Assembly (NCBI GenBank): GCA_009886465.1
Contig: QXZH01000131.1
Span: forward strand, 1-36,134
From: Opitutaceae bacterium
Lineage (GTDB): Bacteria; Verrucomicrobiota; Verrucomicrobiia; Opitutales; Coraliomargaritaceae
Reading direction: 5' to 3'
Length of the DNA: 36,134 nt
The translations under genes and the position numbers were made by a program. The notes beneath the pieces were generated by a model, which did no database searches, was not told the DNA's origin, and was given only the letters and a program-made list of their open reading frames with translations. Shown here piece after piece: positions 23,211 to 36,100 of this stretch (its first letter is position 1; every line of letters starts with the position of its first letter).

Positions 23211-25949
23211 TTACAGACCTTCCAAAATACGCTGTGTCTCGTCACGCTTTTCGGTCGTCTCTGCTAACTGCTTGCGGGCGCCAGCGACAACTTTTTCGGG
23301 CGCACTTTCGACGAACTTTTGATTCTTTAATTTATTCTCCCCAACGGCGACGAGCTTGTTCAATTTTTCAAGCTCTTTAGCCAGGCGTGCTTTCTCCGCT
23401 ACAACATCGATGCTACTAGTCAAATCTAGGTAGAGGGTTCCGAGCGGTGTCACGATAGCGGGTAAGCCATCAGCGGACTTCTCGCCTAGGGCCTCAAGAC
23501 TACCCAATCCTGCGAGTGTTTGAATCATGCTAGAGTTTTCAGCAATAACAGAGGCTGCGATACCTTCGGCGCCGTGAAAAATGGCGACGTCACGCTTGCT
23601 AGCTAGGTTGTATTGGGCTTTGAGCGCCCGTGCTTGCGAGATTAGCTCCTGCAGATTAGTCACACGACCGATAGAATCGCTGTCTACAGGAACACGCTCC
23701 TCGAGGGTCATGGCCTTTGTAAGCGGGGTGTTTTGTATATAAGCGACCACTTCGCCATAGCCCAGGCCCTCCCACAGTTCCTCAGTAATGTGCGGAATGA
23801 TAGGGTTAGCTAATTGCAATACCTGGCGAATAACAAGGTCTTGAATGGCGAGGCAGTTATCACGTAGCTCTTCGCTACCCTTCAGTTTTCCCTTAGAGGC
23901 TTCCACATACCAGTCACAGAAGTCTCCCCAGAAAAAGGCGTAAATCTGGTGTGTAAGCGGCGAAATCTCGAAGTTGGCAAAGCACTTTTCGAGGTCGGCA
24001 GTGACATGATGGAGGCGACCCAATATCCAGTGATCGTAATCGTCGAACAGATCCGGATGGATACGGCTTATAATGGCCTCGAAGCTCGAGTTGTCGGCCA
24101 TGGGACCACTCATCTGGCGAAAACGCACGGCGTTCCAGAGTTTGTTACAAAAGTTGCGTCCGATCTGAATACGCTCTTCAGAAAACAGAATATCAGAACC
24201 CGAAGGTGCAATATTGCAGACTCCGAAACGAAGGCCATCGGCGCCATATTTCTCGATCAAATCAAGTGGATCTGGCGAATTGCCGAGGGATTTCGACATT
24301 TTACGCCCCTTCTCGTCACGGATGAGACCGTGAATAAAAATATTTTTAAAAGGGATACGCTTTGCGATCTGTTCATCGGTCAGATCTTTGGCATCGTCCC
24401 CATAGAGTTCGATGCCCGCCATGATCATACGAGCGACCCAGAAAAAGATAATATCGAAACCTGTAACCAGAGTGGAAGTCGGATACCAAAAATCGAGCTC
24501 CTTCTGCTGGGCTTCTGTCGGATTCGGCCAACCGAGATTAGCCATTGGCCAGAGGTAGGAGGACGCCCAGGTATCGAGTACATCTTCTTCTTGCTCCCAG
24601 TTTTCGGGATCCGCTGGACCTTCGACCGAAACGTGAACGTGGTCGGGATTTTCAAAGTCGAGCTCCATACGCTCCATTCCTTTTTTGTACCAGACAGGGA
24701 TGCGGTGCCCCCACCAGAGTTGGCGACTAATGCACCAATCTTGGATACCATTAAGCCAGTGGAGGTAAGTCTTTTTCCAACGATCAGGATGAAATTTAAT
24801 AGTGCCATTTTCAACCGCACGCTTGGCTTCCTCGACCTTTGGGTATTTGAGGAACCACTGCTCTGAGAGGCGCGGTTCAACCGGCACATCGCCGCGCTCG
24901 GAAAATCCAACGGTATTCTCATAGGGCTCTCGCTCGAGCAGCAGGCCCATTTCATCTAGCTTTTGCGCGGCTACTTTGCGGGCTTTGAAACGATCCATTC
25001 CATCAAATTCTTTTCCCGCGAGATCATTAAGCTTACCCTCAGCATCGATCACTTCGATCACTTCAAGATTGTGGCGCTGCCCGATTTCGAAGTCGTTCTT
25101 GTCATGCGCAGGTGTGACTTTGAGGCAGCCGGTGCCGAAGTCCCGGTCGACATATTCGTCACCAATAATGGGGATTTCTGCCCTCGGGAAAGGGCGCCAC
25201 ACTGTCTTACCGATTAGGTGCTTATAGCGTTCATCTTCTGGGTGGACGGCTACAGCGGAGTCGCCCATCAGCGTCTCAGGACGGGTAGTTGAAATTTCCA
25301 GGTGCGTGCGCGCACCGTCTACTTCGACGAGCTCATAACGCATTTTGAAAAAGAAGCCGTTCTGTGGCTTCATATTAACTTCTTCGTCGGAGATCGCTGT
25401 ATGGGTGGCAGGGCACCAATTAACCATGCGCTTACCACGATAAATGTAACCGCGTTTGTAGAATTTAACAAAGGCATCTAAGACTGCCTTGGAGTAATCC
25501 TCATCCAATGTGAAGCTGGTGCGATCCCAGTCGCAAGATGCGCCGAGCTTTTGAAGTTGATTGAGTATGACCCCACCCGACTCTTCACGGAAATCCCACA
25601 CTTTATCGAGAAAAGCTTCACGCCCGAGGTCATATTTCGTCTGACCAGTCGCCTCGCGTAGTTGCTTCTCCACCTTCGTTTGCGTAGCGATACCCGCATG
25701 GTCGGTGCCAGGTTGCCAGAGCACCGCCTTACCCTCTAAGCGAGCACGGCGAACGAAGATGTCTTGTAGCGTGTTGTCCAGAACGTGCCCCATGTGCAGC
25801 ATGCCCGTCACATTGGGCGGTGGAATCATGATTGCGTAGGGCACCTTAGCGGAGTCCACCTCAGCTTTGAAGCATCCAGCTTCAAGCCAGTTGGCATACC
25901 AGCGTTGTTCGACTTCTTTCGGTTCGTAGGCTTTAGCGATCTCAGACAT
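23211..25949 (-). CDS. valS: Valyl-tRNA synthetase
   Basis: This class I synthetase charges tRNA-Val and edits mischarged threonine. From ATG 25949 it has 912 residues and begins MSEIAKAYEPKEVEQRWY, the typical ValS start. The ORF track's 26027 start adds 26 residues that run back through the terminator of the pilus operon, so I reject it. Motifs are PPPNVTGMLHMGH near residue 45, the editing-domain STTRPETLMGDSAVAVHPED, KMSKSLGN near 545, and a C-terminal coiled-coil arm (ARLAKELEKLNKLVAVGENK). It is transcribed in the same direction as, and after, the pilus operon, but separated from it by a terminator. Confidence 0.97.
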   Translation of the reverse strand: MSEIAKAYEPKEVEQRWYANWLEAGCFKAEVDSAKVPYAIMIPPPNVTGMLHMGHVLDNTLQDIFVRRARLEGKAVLWQPGTDHAGIATQTKVEKQLREATGQTKYDLGREAFLDKVWDFREESGGVILNQLQKLGASCDWDRTSFTLDEDYSKAVLDAFVKFYKRGYIYRGKRMVNWCPATHTAISDEEVNMKPQNGFFFKMRYELVEVDGARTHLEISTTRPETLMGDSAVAVHPEDERYKHLIGKTVWRPFPRAEIPIIGDEYVDRDFGTGCLKVTPAHDKNDFEIGQRHNLEVIEVIDAEGKLNDLAGKEFDGMDRFKARKVAAQKLDEMGLLLEREPYENTVGFSERGDVPVEPRLSEQWFLKYPKVEEAKRAVENGTIKFHPDRWKKTYLHWLNGIQDWCISRQLWWGHRIPVWYKKGMERMELDFENPDHVHVSVEGPADPENWEQEEDVLDTWASSYLWPMANLGWPNPTEAQQKELDFWYPTSTLVTGFDIIFFWVARMIMAGIELYGDDAKDLTDEQIAKRIPFKNIFIHGLIRDEKGRKMSKSLGNSPDPLDLIEKYGADGLRFGVCNIAPSGSDILFSEERIQIGRNFCNKLWNAVRFRQMSGPMADNSSFEAIISRIHPDLFDDYDHWILGRLHHVTADLEKCFANFEISPLTHQIYAFFWGDFCDWYVEASKGKLKGSEELRDNCLAIQDLVIRQVLQLANPIIPHITEELWEGLGYGEVVAYIQNTPLTKAMTLEERVPVDSDSIGRVTNLQELISQARALKAQYNLASKRDVAIFHGAEGIAASVIAENSSMIQTLAGLGSLEALGEKSADGLPAIVTPLGTLYLDLTSSIDVVAEKARLAKELEKLNKLVAVGENKLKNQKFVESAPEKVVAGARKQLAETTEKRDETQRILEGL

Positions 25950-26009
25950 GAAGTAAAATAGGAAAGTAGCCAACGGTGCGGTCCACCGCGCGGCTTTCAA
26001 GCTTGAAAA

Positions 26010-26046
26010 CAAAAAGCCCGCAGGCACGGCGCGCTGCGGGCTTTAA
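26010..26046 (-). terminator. Rho-independent terminator after pilC
   Basis: On the minus strand AAAGCCCGCAG and CTGCGGGCTTT pair perfectly over 11 positions around a 10-base loop and are followed by TTGTTTTC. It lies about 20 bases after the pilC stop and upstream of the valS start, so it ends the pilus operon. Confidence 0.88.
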
Positions 26047-26065
26047 AAAAACCTTTTCGACAGGA

Positions 26066-27322
26066 TCAGCCAGTGAGTTGCTTAATGATCTCAACGATGG
26101 GCAGGAAGAGCGCGATAACAATGAAACCGACGACGACCGCGAGGAACACGATCATGACGGGCTCAATGATCGAAGTGATCCCTGCCACGGCGTTGTCTAC
26201 GTCTTCGTCATAGTTATCCGCCACTCGATTGAGCATCTCAGCAAGTTCACCCGTCTCTTCACCCACGTCGACCATACTGGTGACCATATTGGGAAAGACA
26301 GTCTCGCGCGACATAGGTGCGGCGAGAGACTCACCATCACGCACGCTGTCGTGAATACGAGTGAGTGCGTTTTCGTAGAATTTGTTACCTGTAATATCCT
26401 TAGTAATTGTGATCGACTGCAAAATAGGAACACCACTGGAGAGGAGCGTGCCGAAGGTGCGAGTGATGCGAGCGATGTTCACCTTACGAACTAGATCGCC
26501 GACCTTGGGGGTGTTGATCGATAGCCAGTTGAACATCTTTGAACCAACAGGCGTATTCATGAAGAACTTAAAGGCAAAGAAAGCGATGACCAGAATAATG
26601 ATGGTCCACAATATATTTCCACTCATGAAATTACTGACGCCGACCACAAGCTGCGTAGGACCGGGTAGTGCGGCACCTTCGAGCATGTCCTCAAAGATAG
26701 TCTCAAACTTGGGAACCACTACAACCATAAGGAGCGCCACGATCGATACAGCGACGCCGACGACCACGATCGGATAGACCATGGCTGCTTTAACCTTTTT
26801 CTTGGTCTTCAATGCCTTTTCCATGAAGCCCGCGAGACGCGCGAGCACAACGTCAAGCACGCCGCCAGCTTCACCAGCACGCACCATGTTGACGAACAGA
26901 CGGTCAAAAATCTTAGGATGTTGCGCAAGTCCGTCGGAAAAGGAATTACCAGACTTAACTTGATCAGCGATCTGCTCGAGGATCGCTTTAAAGCGAAGGT
27001 TTTTCTCTTGGCGGATCATCACTTCGAGCGCCCGGAGTAGAGGCAAGCCTGCATCCAGAAGTGTCGCTAGCTGACGCGTAAAGGTAGTGAGTTCCTCTCC
27101 TTTGATGACTTTACCGAAGCCACCACCCGACTTCTTAGATTTTTTGCCGCCTTTTTTAGGAGCTGCTTTCGCAGTGGCACCGCCGCCTGCGTCGGTGATC
27201 TTTGTGGGCATCAAGCCGGAAGCGCTGAGTTTTGAACTCGCTTCGTCCTGACTGGCCGCTTCGACCGTGCCGGTCTTTTGCTTACCGTTGGCGTCAATCG
27301 CCGTATATTTGAATTTTGCCAT
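26066..27322 (-). CDS. pilC: Type IV pilus / type II secretion inner-membrane platform protein (PilC/GspF)
   Basis: PilC/GspF is the inner-membrane platform on which the assembly ATPases act. The 418 residues match the family. The start [19 protein letters not shown] is the usual N-terminal strand pair, followed by a Lys/Gly-rich linker at about 50-70. Two GspF repeats follow, each opening with an [19 protein letters not shown]-like helix (about 78-205 and 283-410), with membrane helices at about 185-205, 235-255 and 380-410. It is the last gene of the run, 15 bases after the upstream pilB. Whether the machine makes pili or secretes proteins cannot be settled here; the presence of pilT favours pili. 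Confidence 0.94.
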   Translation of the reverse strand: MAKFKYTAIDANGKQKTGTVEAASQDEASSKLSASGLMPTKITDAGGGATAKAAPKKGGKKSKKSGGGFGKVIKGEELTTFTRQLATLLDAGLPLLRALEVMIRQEKNLRFKAILEQIADQVKSGNSFSDGLAQHPKIFDRLFVNMVRAGEAGGVLDVVLARLAGFMEKALKTKKKVKAAMVYPIVVVGVAVSIVALLMVVVVPKFETIFEDMLEGAALPGPTQLVVGVSNFMSGNILWTIIILVIAFFAFKFFMNTPVGSKMFNWLSINTPKVGDLVRKVNIARITRTFGTLLSSGVPILQSITITKDITGNKFYENALTRIHDSVRDGESLAAPMSRETVFPNMVTSMVDVGEETGELAEMLNRVADNYDEDVDNAVAGITSIIEPVMIVFLAVVVGFIVIALFLPIVEIIKQLTG

Positions 27323-27337
27323 GGGGAATATGGATGT

Positions 27338-29026
27338 TTATGTGTATTTAAGAACCTCTTCAATTGTAGAATTGCCGTCAAAAATGGCGCGTAACCCGTC
27401 ATCACGCAAGCTTCGCATCCCCTGCTCAAGGGCTTTTTGTTTAATGGTGAGCGTCGGTGCGCGGTTGTTAATCAATTCGCGGATGGCGTCGGACACAACG
27501 ATCATTTCAAAAAGACCTACACGGCCGCGATAGCCAGTGTTGCTACATTCGGCACAACCATCGCCGTAAAAGAAATCTTTATCGGCGATTTCGAGCGGAT
27601 CGACGTCGAGCATCTCGATGAGCTCGTGGCCAGGTTCGTAAGCGGTGCGGCAACTGGGGCAGATGCGACGAACGAGGCGCTGCGCGAGAATAGCTTCTAG
27701 TGAGGCGGAAATAAGGAAGGGCTCCAAGCCCATATCAATAAGGCGGGTGACAGCACCTGGCGCATCATTGGTGTGAAGCGTACTCAAAACAACGTGTCCT
27801 GTTAGGGAGGCTTGCACGGCGATCTGCGCGGTCTCCAAGTCACGAATCTCACCGACCATGATCTTGTCAGGGTCTTGACGGAGGAAGGCGCGGAGTGCGC
27901 GAGAGAAGTCGAGGCCTACTTTGTGATTCACCGCAACCTGCATAATGCCGTCAATCTCATACTCTACGGGATCTTCGGCTGTAAGAATCTTAGTTTCGAC
28001 GCTGTTAACCTCGCGAAGCGCACTGTAAAGTGTGGTGGTCTTACCCGATCCAGTAGGGCCAGTTACAATAAATATACCATTGGGACGATCCACAAGGTCC
28101 CGAATCGTTTGTAAAATATCGTCGGGCAAACTGAGCGCTTCGAGGTCGAGGTTGACCACTGACTTATCGAGGACACGGAGCACCACGGACTCGCCAAACT
28201 GAGTTGGTAATGTAGATACACGAAGATCCACAGGGCGACCTGCGATGGTCATCTTAATACGACCATCCTGAGGAATCCGTGTTTCGGAGATGTTCATATT
28301 GGACAGCACTTTAACGCGCGAGGTCACGGGAACGGCCAGATTCCTTGGTGGGGGCGCCATCTCGTAAAGAGCACCGTCAATCCGGTAGCGGATCCGGAAC
28401 TGGTCTTCAAAGGGTTCGAAGTGGACGTCAGATGCTTTATCCTTAATTGCCTGCTGAAGCACGAGGTTCACGAAGCGGATGATGGGCGTTTGGTTCGCCA
28501 TGTCCGTAAGATCGCCCTCAGAGAGATCATCCTGGGACTCAGTAAAGCTTTCGCCGAGATCGCCGAGTATATCGTCAATCGATGAATCTTCCTCGCCGTA
28601 GGTCGCAATGAGGAGTGAGTCAATATGCTCAGGATTACAGACGACGATAGTGATGTCTTTATTTAACGTAAAGGTGAGATCATCGATGATCGCGGGATTA
28701 AAAGGATCCTGCGCGAGCAAGGAGACGGAGGTATCGCTGACCTCGTAGGGAACCACGGCATACATGCGAGCCACGCTGGATTGCACGGCGCTGGCAATAT
28801 CCTCTTTCACCTTATTCGGTGGGGTAGCCAAATACTCATAACCGAGATACTCCGCCACAGCGGCGAGAACCTGCTCCCGATCGACTACTTCAGAGTCAAT
28901 CACGGCGTCGGCTAGCGACTTGCCAGTGTGGAGGTGCGACTCGTTGAGCTCTTCAAGCTGAGCTGGTTCAAGCAGGCTGGCACCTTTAATTATTTCGTAA
29001 ACTGTATCGTTATGATCTTCGAACAT
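27338..29026 (-). CDS. pilB: Type IV pilus assembly ATPase PilB / GspE (copy 1)
   Basis: This cytoplasmic hexameric ATPase drives pilin polymerisation; it has 562 residues. Residues of about 1-150 form an MshEN/T2SSE_N-type region ([27 protein letters not shown]). An acidic linker at about 145-175 leads to the nucleotide domain: ASDVHFEP, Walker [10 protein letters not shown] at 323-331, Walker [13 protein letters not shown], and [12 protein letters not shown]. The tetracysteine zinc element typical of PilB/GspE is present as CPSC and CAEC. It lies between pilT and pilC. A second, related ATPase lies two genes upstream. Confidence 0.92.
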   Translation of the reverse strand: MFEDHNDTVYEIIKGASLLEPAQLEELNESHLHTGKSLADAVIDSEVVDREQVLAAVAEYLGYEYLATPPNKVKEDIASAVQSSVARMYAVVPYEVSDTSVSLLAQDPFNPAIIDDLTFTLNKDITIVVCNPEHIDSLLIATYGEEDSSIDDILGDLGESFTESQDDLSEGDLTDMANQTPIIRFVNLVLQQAIKDKASDVHFEPFEDQFRIRYRIDGALYEMAPPPRNLAVPVTSRVKVLSNMNISETRIPQDGRIKMTIAGRPVDLRVSTLPTQFGESVVLRVLDKSVVNLDLEALSLPDDILQTIRDLVDRPNGIFIVTGPTGSGKTTTLYSALREVNSVETKILTAEDPVEYEIDGIMQVAVNHKVGLDFSRALRAFLRQDPDKIMVGEIRDLETAQIAVQASLTGHVVLSTLHTNDAPGAVTRLIDMGLEPFLISASLEAILAQRLVRRICPSCRTAYEPGHELIEMLDVDPLEIADKDFFYGDGCAECSNTGYRGRVGLFEMIVVSDAIRELINNRAPTLTIKQKALEQGMRSLRDDGLRAIFDGNSTIEEVLKYT

Positions 29027-29065
29027 CGAGGTAGGATCTGTGAATCTTAAGGGTTGAGGAAAGGA

Positions 29066-30145
29066 TTAAGTCGTAAGAGTTGCTCCATTTTCGAGTAACT
29101 TAGCACGCATCGTATCGGAGGTCTGGGATTTACTGAGTGCTTCGTCGGCACTTATTAAGTTGCGTTTAAAAAGACCAAGCAGGTGGGCATCGAGGCCGAT
29201 CATACCACGACTGGCACCGGTCTGTATGTCAGAATTTATGCGGAAGGTCTTGTTCTCGCGGATGAGCTGCGCGATCGACGTGGTCGTGACCATGATCTCG
29301 AATGAGGCGATGCGTCCGCCGCCAGTTTTCTTACAAAGCACTTGAGAAATAACTGCGATGATTGAGGAGGCGAGCTGCGTGCGTATTTGATCCTTCATAT
29401 CTGCAGGGAAGGCGTCGATAATGCGGTCAACGGTGCGTGCCGCGCCAGTGGTATGCAAAGTGGCAAAGACTAAGTGACCAGTCTCGGCTGCACCAACGGC
29501 GGCCTCAATCGTTTCGAGATCGCGCATTTCCCCGACGAGGATGACATCAGGGTCTTGGCGTAGCGCACCGCGAATTGCGGAAGAAAAGGAGGCGACGTCA
29601 TTCCCCACTTCGCGCTGAGTAACGATACACTTTTTATGATCGTGAAAATACTCAATTGGATCTTCAATCGTGATGATGTGGCCGTCGTGGTTTTCGTTGA
29701 TCCAGTTGATCATTGATGCCAGCGTGGTAGATTTACCCGAACCAGTCGGTCCCGTTACGAGGATGAGCCCACGTGGGCGGTTAATCAGTTCTAAGATTGT
29801 ATCGGGCAGGCCAATATCGCTAAGGGAGAAAATATCATTTGGGATCTGGCGAAGCACGAGACCGAAGTGGCCCTTGGAGCGCAGAACACTGACGCGAAAA
29901 CGAGCCTTGCTTTGGTAAGCAAAGCCGAAGTCGGCCCCGCCGGTAGCCTTGACTTGCTCCTGATTGGTCTCCGAGGTGATGGACTTCATCAAACCCTCAG
30001 CGTCTTGGGGGTCGAGCTTCGGCCCCTCGACAGGAAGCATTGATCCGCTGATACGAAGCGTCGGCGGCTGATTGACTTCAATATGAAGATCTGATGCGCC
30101 TTGGTCGATCATCAGTTCCAAGAGGTCATTCATTTCATAGCTCAT
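29066..30145 (-). CDS. pilT: Type IV pilus retraction ATPase PilT
   Basis: PilT is the hexameric ATPase that pulls pili back and powers twitching and DNA uptake. At 359 residues it has the PilT size and lacks the long N-terminus and the zinc cysteines of PilB. Features are GASDLHI near residue 16, Walker [10 protein letters not shown] at 132-140, IEDPIEYFH, Walker [16 protein letters not shown], the His box [20 protein letters not shown], and the C-terminal [13 protein letters not shown], which corresponds to the AIRNLIRE element required for retraction. It sits 39 bases before pilB copy 1 and 15 bases after the other ATPase. PilU is an alternative, but no second PilT-like gene is seen. Confidence 0.94.
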   Translation of the reverse strand: MSYEMNDLLELMIDQGASDLHIEVNQPPTLRISGSMLPVEGPKLDPQDAEGLMKSITSETNQEQVKATGGADFGFAYQSKARFRVSVLRSKGHFGLVLRQIPNDIFSLSDIGLPDTILELINRPRGLILVTGPTGSGKSTTLASMINWINENHDGHIITIEDPIEYFHDHKKCIVTQREVGNDVASFSSAIRGALRQDPDVILVGEMRDLETIEAAVGAAETGHLVFATLHTTGAARTVDRIIDAFPADMKDQIRTQLASSIIAVISQVLCKKTGGGRIASFEIMVTTTSIAQLIRENKTFRINSDIQTGASRGMIGLDAHLLGLFKRNLISADEALSKSQTSDTMRAKLLENGATLTT

Positions 30146-30160
30146 CGTAATTAGACTTGG

Positions 30161-31882
<1,722 letters not shown>

Positions 31883-31928
31883 AGATAGATGATGATCAGG
31901 GTGGGTAGAAAATGGTGATGATAGACAA

Positions 31929-33830
31929 TTAACGAGCTACGCTCATCAAGAACTCCGCATTAGTATTGGTCTTCTTGATTCGCTGAATAAGCATTTCCAT
32001 GGCATCTGTAGAAGGTAGGCCCTTCATTGCCCTACGCAATGAATAAATTTTGAGCATTTCGTCGGGATGATAGAGTAGTTCTTCCTTCCGCGTGCCGCTC
32101 TTATCCATACTCAGCGCAGGGAAGATGCGTTTGTCGGAAAGGCCACGGTCGAGGTGTAGCTCCATATTTCCAGTGCCTTTAAACTCCTCGAAAATGACCT
32201 CATCCATCTTACTGCCCGTCTCTACTAGCGCAGTCGCTATAATGGTCAAGCTACCGCCGTCTTCAATGTTACGGGCGGAGCCGAAGAAGCGCTTTGGTTT
32301 TTGCAGGGCATTGGCTTCGACACCTCCAGAGAGGATCTTACCACTACTGGGCATAGTCGTATTGTAGGCACGCGCCAAGCGGGTGATCGAGTCGAGTAAG
32401 ATAACAACATCTTTACCGACTTCGACCATGCGGCGCGCCTTCTCGATTACCATTTCAGCGGCATGAACATGGCTCTCCGCTGTTTCGTCGAAGGTCGAAC
32501 TGATGACCTCGCCACTGACTTGGCGGCGAAAATCGGTGACTTCTTCGGGACGCTCGTCAATCAGAAGGATAATTAGGTGAGAGTCTGGATAATTTTTCTG
32601 AATAGAATTTGCCATGCCTTGCATGAGCACGGTCTTACCCGTACGCGGCGGTGCGACGATAAGTCCTCGCTGACCGAAGCCCACAGGTGTGAGGCAATCA
32701 ACGACACGCATGGAAAGGTTATCCCACTTTGCTTCCGAATCGGCCTCCATCAAGATGCGCGAGGTCGGATAGTAAGGCACACGCTCGGTGAAGGGGACGA
32801 TCTCGCTGAGGGTCTCTGGATCCTGATCCATCACTGATTCAACCCTGACGACGATTGGGCAAGATTCACCCTCACGATGTGGGTGCAGCTGCGCCCGGAC
32901 AATATGCCCACGCTGTAGGCCGTAGTGCTTAATGAAAGCCTGCGGCACATAAGCGCTGAGTGCTTTCACTCGATAACTGTCACGCTCGTAAACAATCAGG
33001 CCGCCCTCATCGTCGTCTAAAATCTCTAAGATGCCTGTGGTCACAATAGCCGCTTTCTTGTCGGCGGCATACTTGGTAATGGCATCGATCAACTGATCGC
33101 GATTCGGCGCGTTCGGCGTATCAATCCCTTGCGCCTCGACCTCTTCGCGCAACTCAGGCAGTAGCATGTTATAAATCCGAACATAATCGAGCGGTTCGCC
33201 ACCGCCCGACATCAGATCTTCGGCCAGAGCGAGGATATCTTCACGCTTTTCGAGCACCTCCCAATCGAGCAGTTCGCCAAATTCGATCGGCGTCTCCTCT
33301 TCACGGTCGCGCTTACCCTTATTTTTATCCCAGCGGTTGTTTTTGCCGCGCTTACGTTTGTTGTTGTTTTTGTTATTCTTGTTAAACTTACCATTGCCCT
33401 TTTGACGATCGTTCGGGTGCTGGTTCTTTGGCCCGTTGTTGTGGTTTGGCTTATGCCCCTTGCCATCGTTTTCGTGGCCTGCTTTGGATTCGCGGGGCTG
33501 CTTTGGGCGATTGGGTTCTGGCTGATCTCCCAAATTTTTTTCTTCGACTTGGTCGACTTTGATGTCGGCGCTAAAAGTCACCTCATCGTCGCCACTCGAA
33601 GAAGTAGATGGCTCAACATCAGATTCTGTTTTCGCTGGTGCGATCTCGCCGGGCGTGAACATGGCTGACCCTGTGTCACCCAAGTCATTTGTGGCAGCAC
33701 TCTTTGGAGTCGCGCGTTTTTTAGTCGCCTTCTTCGCGGCTTTTTTAGTCGCCCGCTTTTTAGGCGCGGCTTCGGCAGGGGTGGAATGGTCCTCTTGAGG
33801 GAGGGCGTCGTTTTCTTCGTCAGTGCTCAT
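31929..33830 (-). CDS. rho: Transcription termination factor Rho with long disordered N-terminal extension
   Basis: Rho is the hexameric RNA helicase that ends transcription. The 633 residues exceed the E. coli form (419) by about 200. Residues of about 1-182 are low complexity: a Lys/Ala-rich histone-H1-like patch ([17 protein letters not shown], about 24-40), an acidic Ser-rich stretch (about 60-100), and an Asn/Lys/Gly-rich basic stretch (about 120-173). The conserved part begins near 183 with the RNA-binding domain ([22 protein letters not shown]) and continues to the helicase with [12 protein letters not shown] (Walker A), [14 protein letters not shown] and [15 protein letters not shown]. 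Such insertions are known in Rho of several phyla and can add RNA binding or condensation. The gene lies 71 bases after coaE. Confidence 0.96.
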   Translation of the reverse strand: MSTDEENDALPQEDHSTPAEAAPKKRATKKAAKKATKKRATPKSAATNDLGDTGSAMFTPGEIAPAKTESDVEPSTSSSGDDEVTFSADIKVDQVEEKNLGDQPEPNRPKQPRESKAGHENDGKGHKPNHNNGPKNQHPNDRQKGNGKFNKNNKNNNKRKRGKNNRWDKNKGKRDREEETPIEFGELLDWEVLEKREDILALAEDLMSGGGEPLDYVRIYNMLLPELREEVEAQGIDTPNAPNRDQLIDAITKYAADKKAAIVTTGILEILDDDEGGLIVYERDSYRVKALSAYVPQAFIKHYGLQRGHIVRAQLHPHREGESCPIVVRVESVMDQDPETLSEIVPFTERVPYYPTSRILMEADSEAKWDNLSMRVVDCLTPVGFGQRGLIVAPPRTGKTVLMQGMANSIQKNYPDSHLIILLIDERPEEVTDFRRQVSGEVISSTFDETAESHVHAAEMVIEKARRMVEVGKDVVILLDSITRLARAYNTTMPSSGKILSGGVEANALQKPKRFFGSARNIEDGGSLTIIATALVETGSKMDEVIFEEFKGTGNMELHLDRGLSDKRIFPALSMDKSGTRKEELLYHPDEMLKIYSLRRAMKGLPSTDAMEMLIQRIKKTNTNAEFLMSVAR

Positions 33831-33901
33831 GGCTATCTATTAGTGAGACTATCAATGCCTCTTAGTAAGTTGCTTGGGTTTCCGAGCCTACGCAGTCCGC
33901 A

Positions 33902-34480
33902 TTAGTGCGCGGTGATCTGCTCAATCAGTCTCGTGGTTTGTTGTTTCAAAAATTGAAGGCTACCCGCATTAGAAATAAGGTAATCGGCGCGCTCGATTTT
34001 TTCTTCGAGGGGCATCTGCTGCTTACGGCGCTGCTCGATCTGCGCTTCTGTGTAAGCTCTGGCAACCATACGGTCGGCGACTACATCAGGAGGGCTAGAT
34101 ACACAGACGGTTAAATCGAAGCGGGTTTCAAGCCTTTTTTCAAAGAGTAAAGGAATCTCCACTAACCAGTTTGCATCTGGAGCCTGGTCGATCGAATCTA
34201 GCCAACTCTTACGGACGAGCGGGTGCAGAAGCTCCTCCAGCCATTTTAAATCGCTCTCGTGGCTGAAAACGCGCTTGGCTATAGCACCGCGATCGACTGC
34301 CCCATCGGCAAAAACCACCTCGCCCCAGCGCGAGCGCAGCTGCGCTTGCACCCCGGCATCCGTAGCCAATAGCTCGCGAACCACTGCGTCTGAATCAACC
34401 GTGCGCCAGCCCGCTTCCCGGAAAAATCCAAGCACAGTCGACTTACCGCAACCAATTCCTCCGCTTAGGCCGACCTTCAT
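33902..34480 (-). CDS. coaE: Dephospho-CoA kinase
   Basis: CoaE phosphorylates dephospho-CoA in the last step of coenzyme A synthesis. From ATG 34480 it has 192 residues; the ORF track's start is a TTG two codons earlier. It opens with KVGLSGGIGCGKSTV (P-loop), then WRTVDSDAVVREL, then the lid region VEIPLLFEKRLETRFD and RMVARAYTEAQIEQRRKQQM, and ends with the family's RADYLISNAG. It is the first gene of the run with rho and the pilus genes, and divergent from comM. Confidence 0.95.
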   Translation of the reverse strand: MKVGLSGGIGCGKSTVLGFFREAGWRTVDSDAVVRELLATDAGVQAQLRSRWGEVVFADGAVDRGAIAKRVFSHESDLKWLEELLHPLVRKSWLDSIDQAPDANWLVEIPLLFEKRLETRFDLTVCVSSPPDVVADRMVARAYTEAQIEQRRKQQMPLEEKIERADYLISNAGSLQFLKQQTTRLIEQITAH

Positions 34481-34552
34481 AAACAAAATAACTTAAATAG
34501 TGACATTAGTGAATAAGTGTTCACCATTGCTCTAATAATTACAATTGAAGCA

Positions 34553-36100
34553 ATGTTAGGAATCACACAATCCGCAGCCCTCGTGGGCGTCGATGCGCAT
34601 CCCGTTCAAGTAGAAGTGAATACTGGCGAGGCGGGCGAGCTTAAATTTATCCTTGTAGGCCTACCCGATACTGCGGTTAAGGAATCGCAAGACCGTGTCT
34701 TCTCCGCCATGTCTAATAGTGGCTTCCGCACGCCAGCGACCCGCACTACCATCAATTTGGCGCCCGGCGGCCTCCGTAAAGAGGGCCCCGCTTACGACCT
34801 ACCCATCGCACTCGCCATCCTTGCATCAATGAAAAAGTGCGAAGATACCGAGTTAGATCACTTCCTGATCGCCGGCGAGCTCAGCCTCTCGGGCAAGACC
34901 CGCCCTGTCAAAGGCACCCTCGCCATGGCTATGCTGGCAAAGAAACTCGGCAAGCGTGGTCTCATTGTGCCGACCGAATCCGCCGACGAAGCGGCACTGG
35001 TTGAAGGCATCGCCATCTACCCTGTCGGCAGTCTCGATGAGGCGGTGCGCTTCCTTAACCACGAGCACATTATTAAGCCATTGCCGGCGAAACAGAGTAG
35101 TTTTTTTCAAACCCCACCCGAGAATCAGCGCATCGACTTCGCCGAGGTCAAAGGTCAGCACGCCGTCCGCCGCGCGATCGAGATCGCGGTCAGTGGCGGC
35201 CACAATCTACTGATGATTGGCTCACCGGGCTCAGGAAAGAGTATGATCGCTAAGCGTATTCCTACGATTATGCCTCAGCCGCAAATCGACGAGTTTCTCG
35301 AAATTCTTAGCATCCAATCCGCTGCAGGCAGCACGCTTTCTGGCAATAACCGCTACTTCCAGCGCCCCTTCCGTTCACCGCACCACACAATCAGTGACAT
35401 CGGCCTCCTCGGTGGTGGTTCAATTCCAGGACCAGGCGAAATCTCGCTCGCACACAACGGGGTGCTCTTTCTCGATGAGTTGCCTGAGTTTAAACGCTCC
35501 GCGCTCGAAGTTCTCCGCCAACCACTCGAAGACGGCCAAGTCAGCATTTCGCGAAGTGCCGGAAAAATCACCCTGCCCTGCTCCGTCATGCTAGTCGCAG
35601 CGATGAATCCATGTCCCTGCGGCTACACAGGTGATAACTCCCGCGAATGCCGCTGCACTGTGCCGCAGATTCAACGCTACCGCTCAAAAATTAGCGGCCC
35701 CCTACTCGACCGCATCGATCTACACATCGAGGCACCCTCCCTGCGAATTGAAGAGCTACGTCATTCCGAGCCTGGCGAAAGCTCGGAAGACATGCGCGCT
35801 CGCTGCGAATCGGCCCGCGCCTTACAAAACGTGCGCTTTGAAGAGACCGAACTCGCATCCAATCGCTGCAACGCCCGCATGTCGCACTCGCAGATCCGTA
35901 AGCATTGCGAGATTAACAAGGAACAAGGTGATCTACTCCAACAAGCGATGGAGCAACTCTCACTCTCTGCCCGTGCTTATGACCGTATCTTAAAAGTTGC
36001 CCGCACCATCGCCGATCTCGCTGGCACTGAACAAATCGAGACCCCCCACCTCCTAGAAGCTATCCAATACCGCAGTCTAGATCGAAATTTGTTTTATTAG
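34553..36100 (+). CDS. ComM/YifB-family Mg-chelatase-like AAA+ ATPase
   Basis: From ATG 34553 it has 515 residues, close to the 506 of E. coli YifB; the GTG at 34517 adds 12 residues that I consider untranslated. Residues of about 1-165 form the Lon-protease-like S5 domain ([48 protein letters not shown]). The AAA+ part has Walker [11 protein letters not shown] near 221, [19 protein letters not shown] (Walker B), and the Cys-rich loop [17 protein letters not shown]. The C-terminal domain has [16 protein letters not shown]. In Vibrio and Haemophilus, ComM is a helicase that extends branch migration during natural transformation. That role fits the nearby pilus motor genes, but it is inference here. 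Confidence 0.92.
   Translation: MLGITQSAALVGVDAHPVQVEVNTGEAGELKFILVGLPDTAVKESQDRVFSAMSNSGFRTPATRTTINLAPGGLRKEGPAYDLPIALAILASMKKCEDTELDHFLIAGELSLSGKTRPVKGTLAMAMLAKKLGKRGLIVPTESADEAALVEGIAIYPVGSLDEAVRFLNHEHIIKPLPAKQSSFFQTPPENQRIDFAEVKGQHAVRRAIEIAVSGGHNLLMIGSPGSGKSMIAKRIPTIMPQPQIDEFLEILSIQSAAGSTLSGNNRYFQRPFRSPHHTISDIGLLGGGSIPGPGEISLAHNGVLFLDELPEFKRSALEVLRQPLEDGQVSISRSAGKITLPCSVMLVAAMNPCPCGYTGDNSRECRCTVPQIQRYRSKISGPLLDRIDLHIEAPSLRIEELRHSEPGESSEDMRARCESARALQNVRFEETELASNRCNARMSHSQIRKHCEINKEQGDLLQQAMEQLSLSARAYDRILKVARTIADLAGTEQIETPHLLEAIQYRSLDRNLFY

Noticed and set aside
23949-24866. 305-residue ORF antisense to valS
   Set aside because: It lies fully inside valS, whose frame carries all the synthetase motifs. 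The antisense product shows no recognisable domain and is a shadow of codon bias.
25976-26494. 172-residue plus-strand ORF across the pilC end
   Set aside because: It overlaps the pilC coding end and runs through the terminator hairpin. Its Asp/Glu/Asn-rich product is typical of an antisense shadow.
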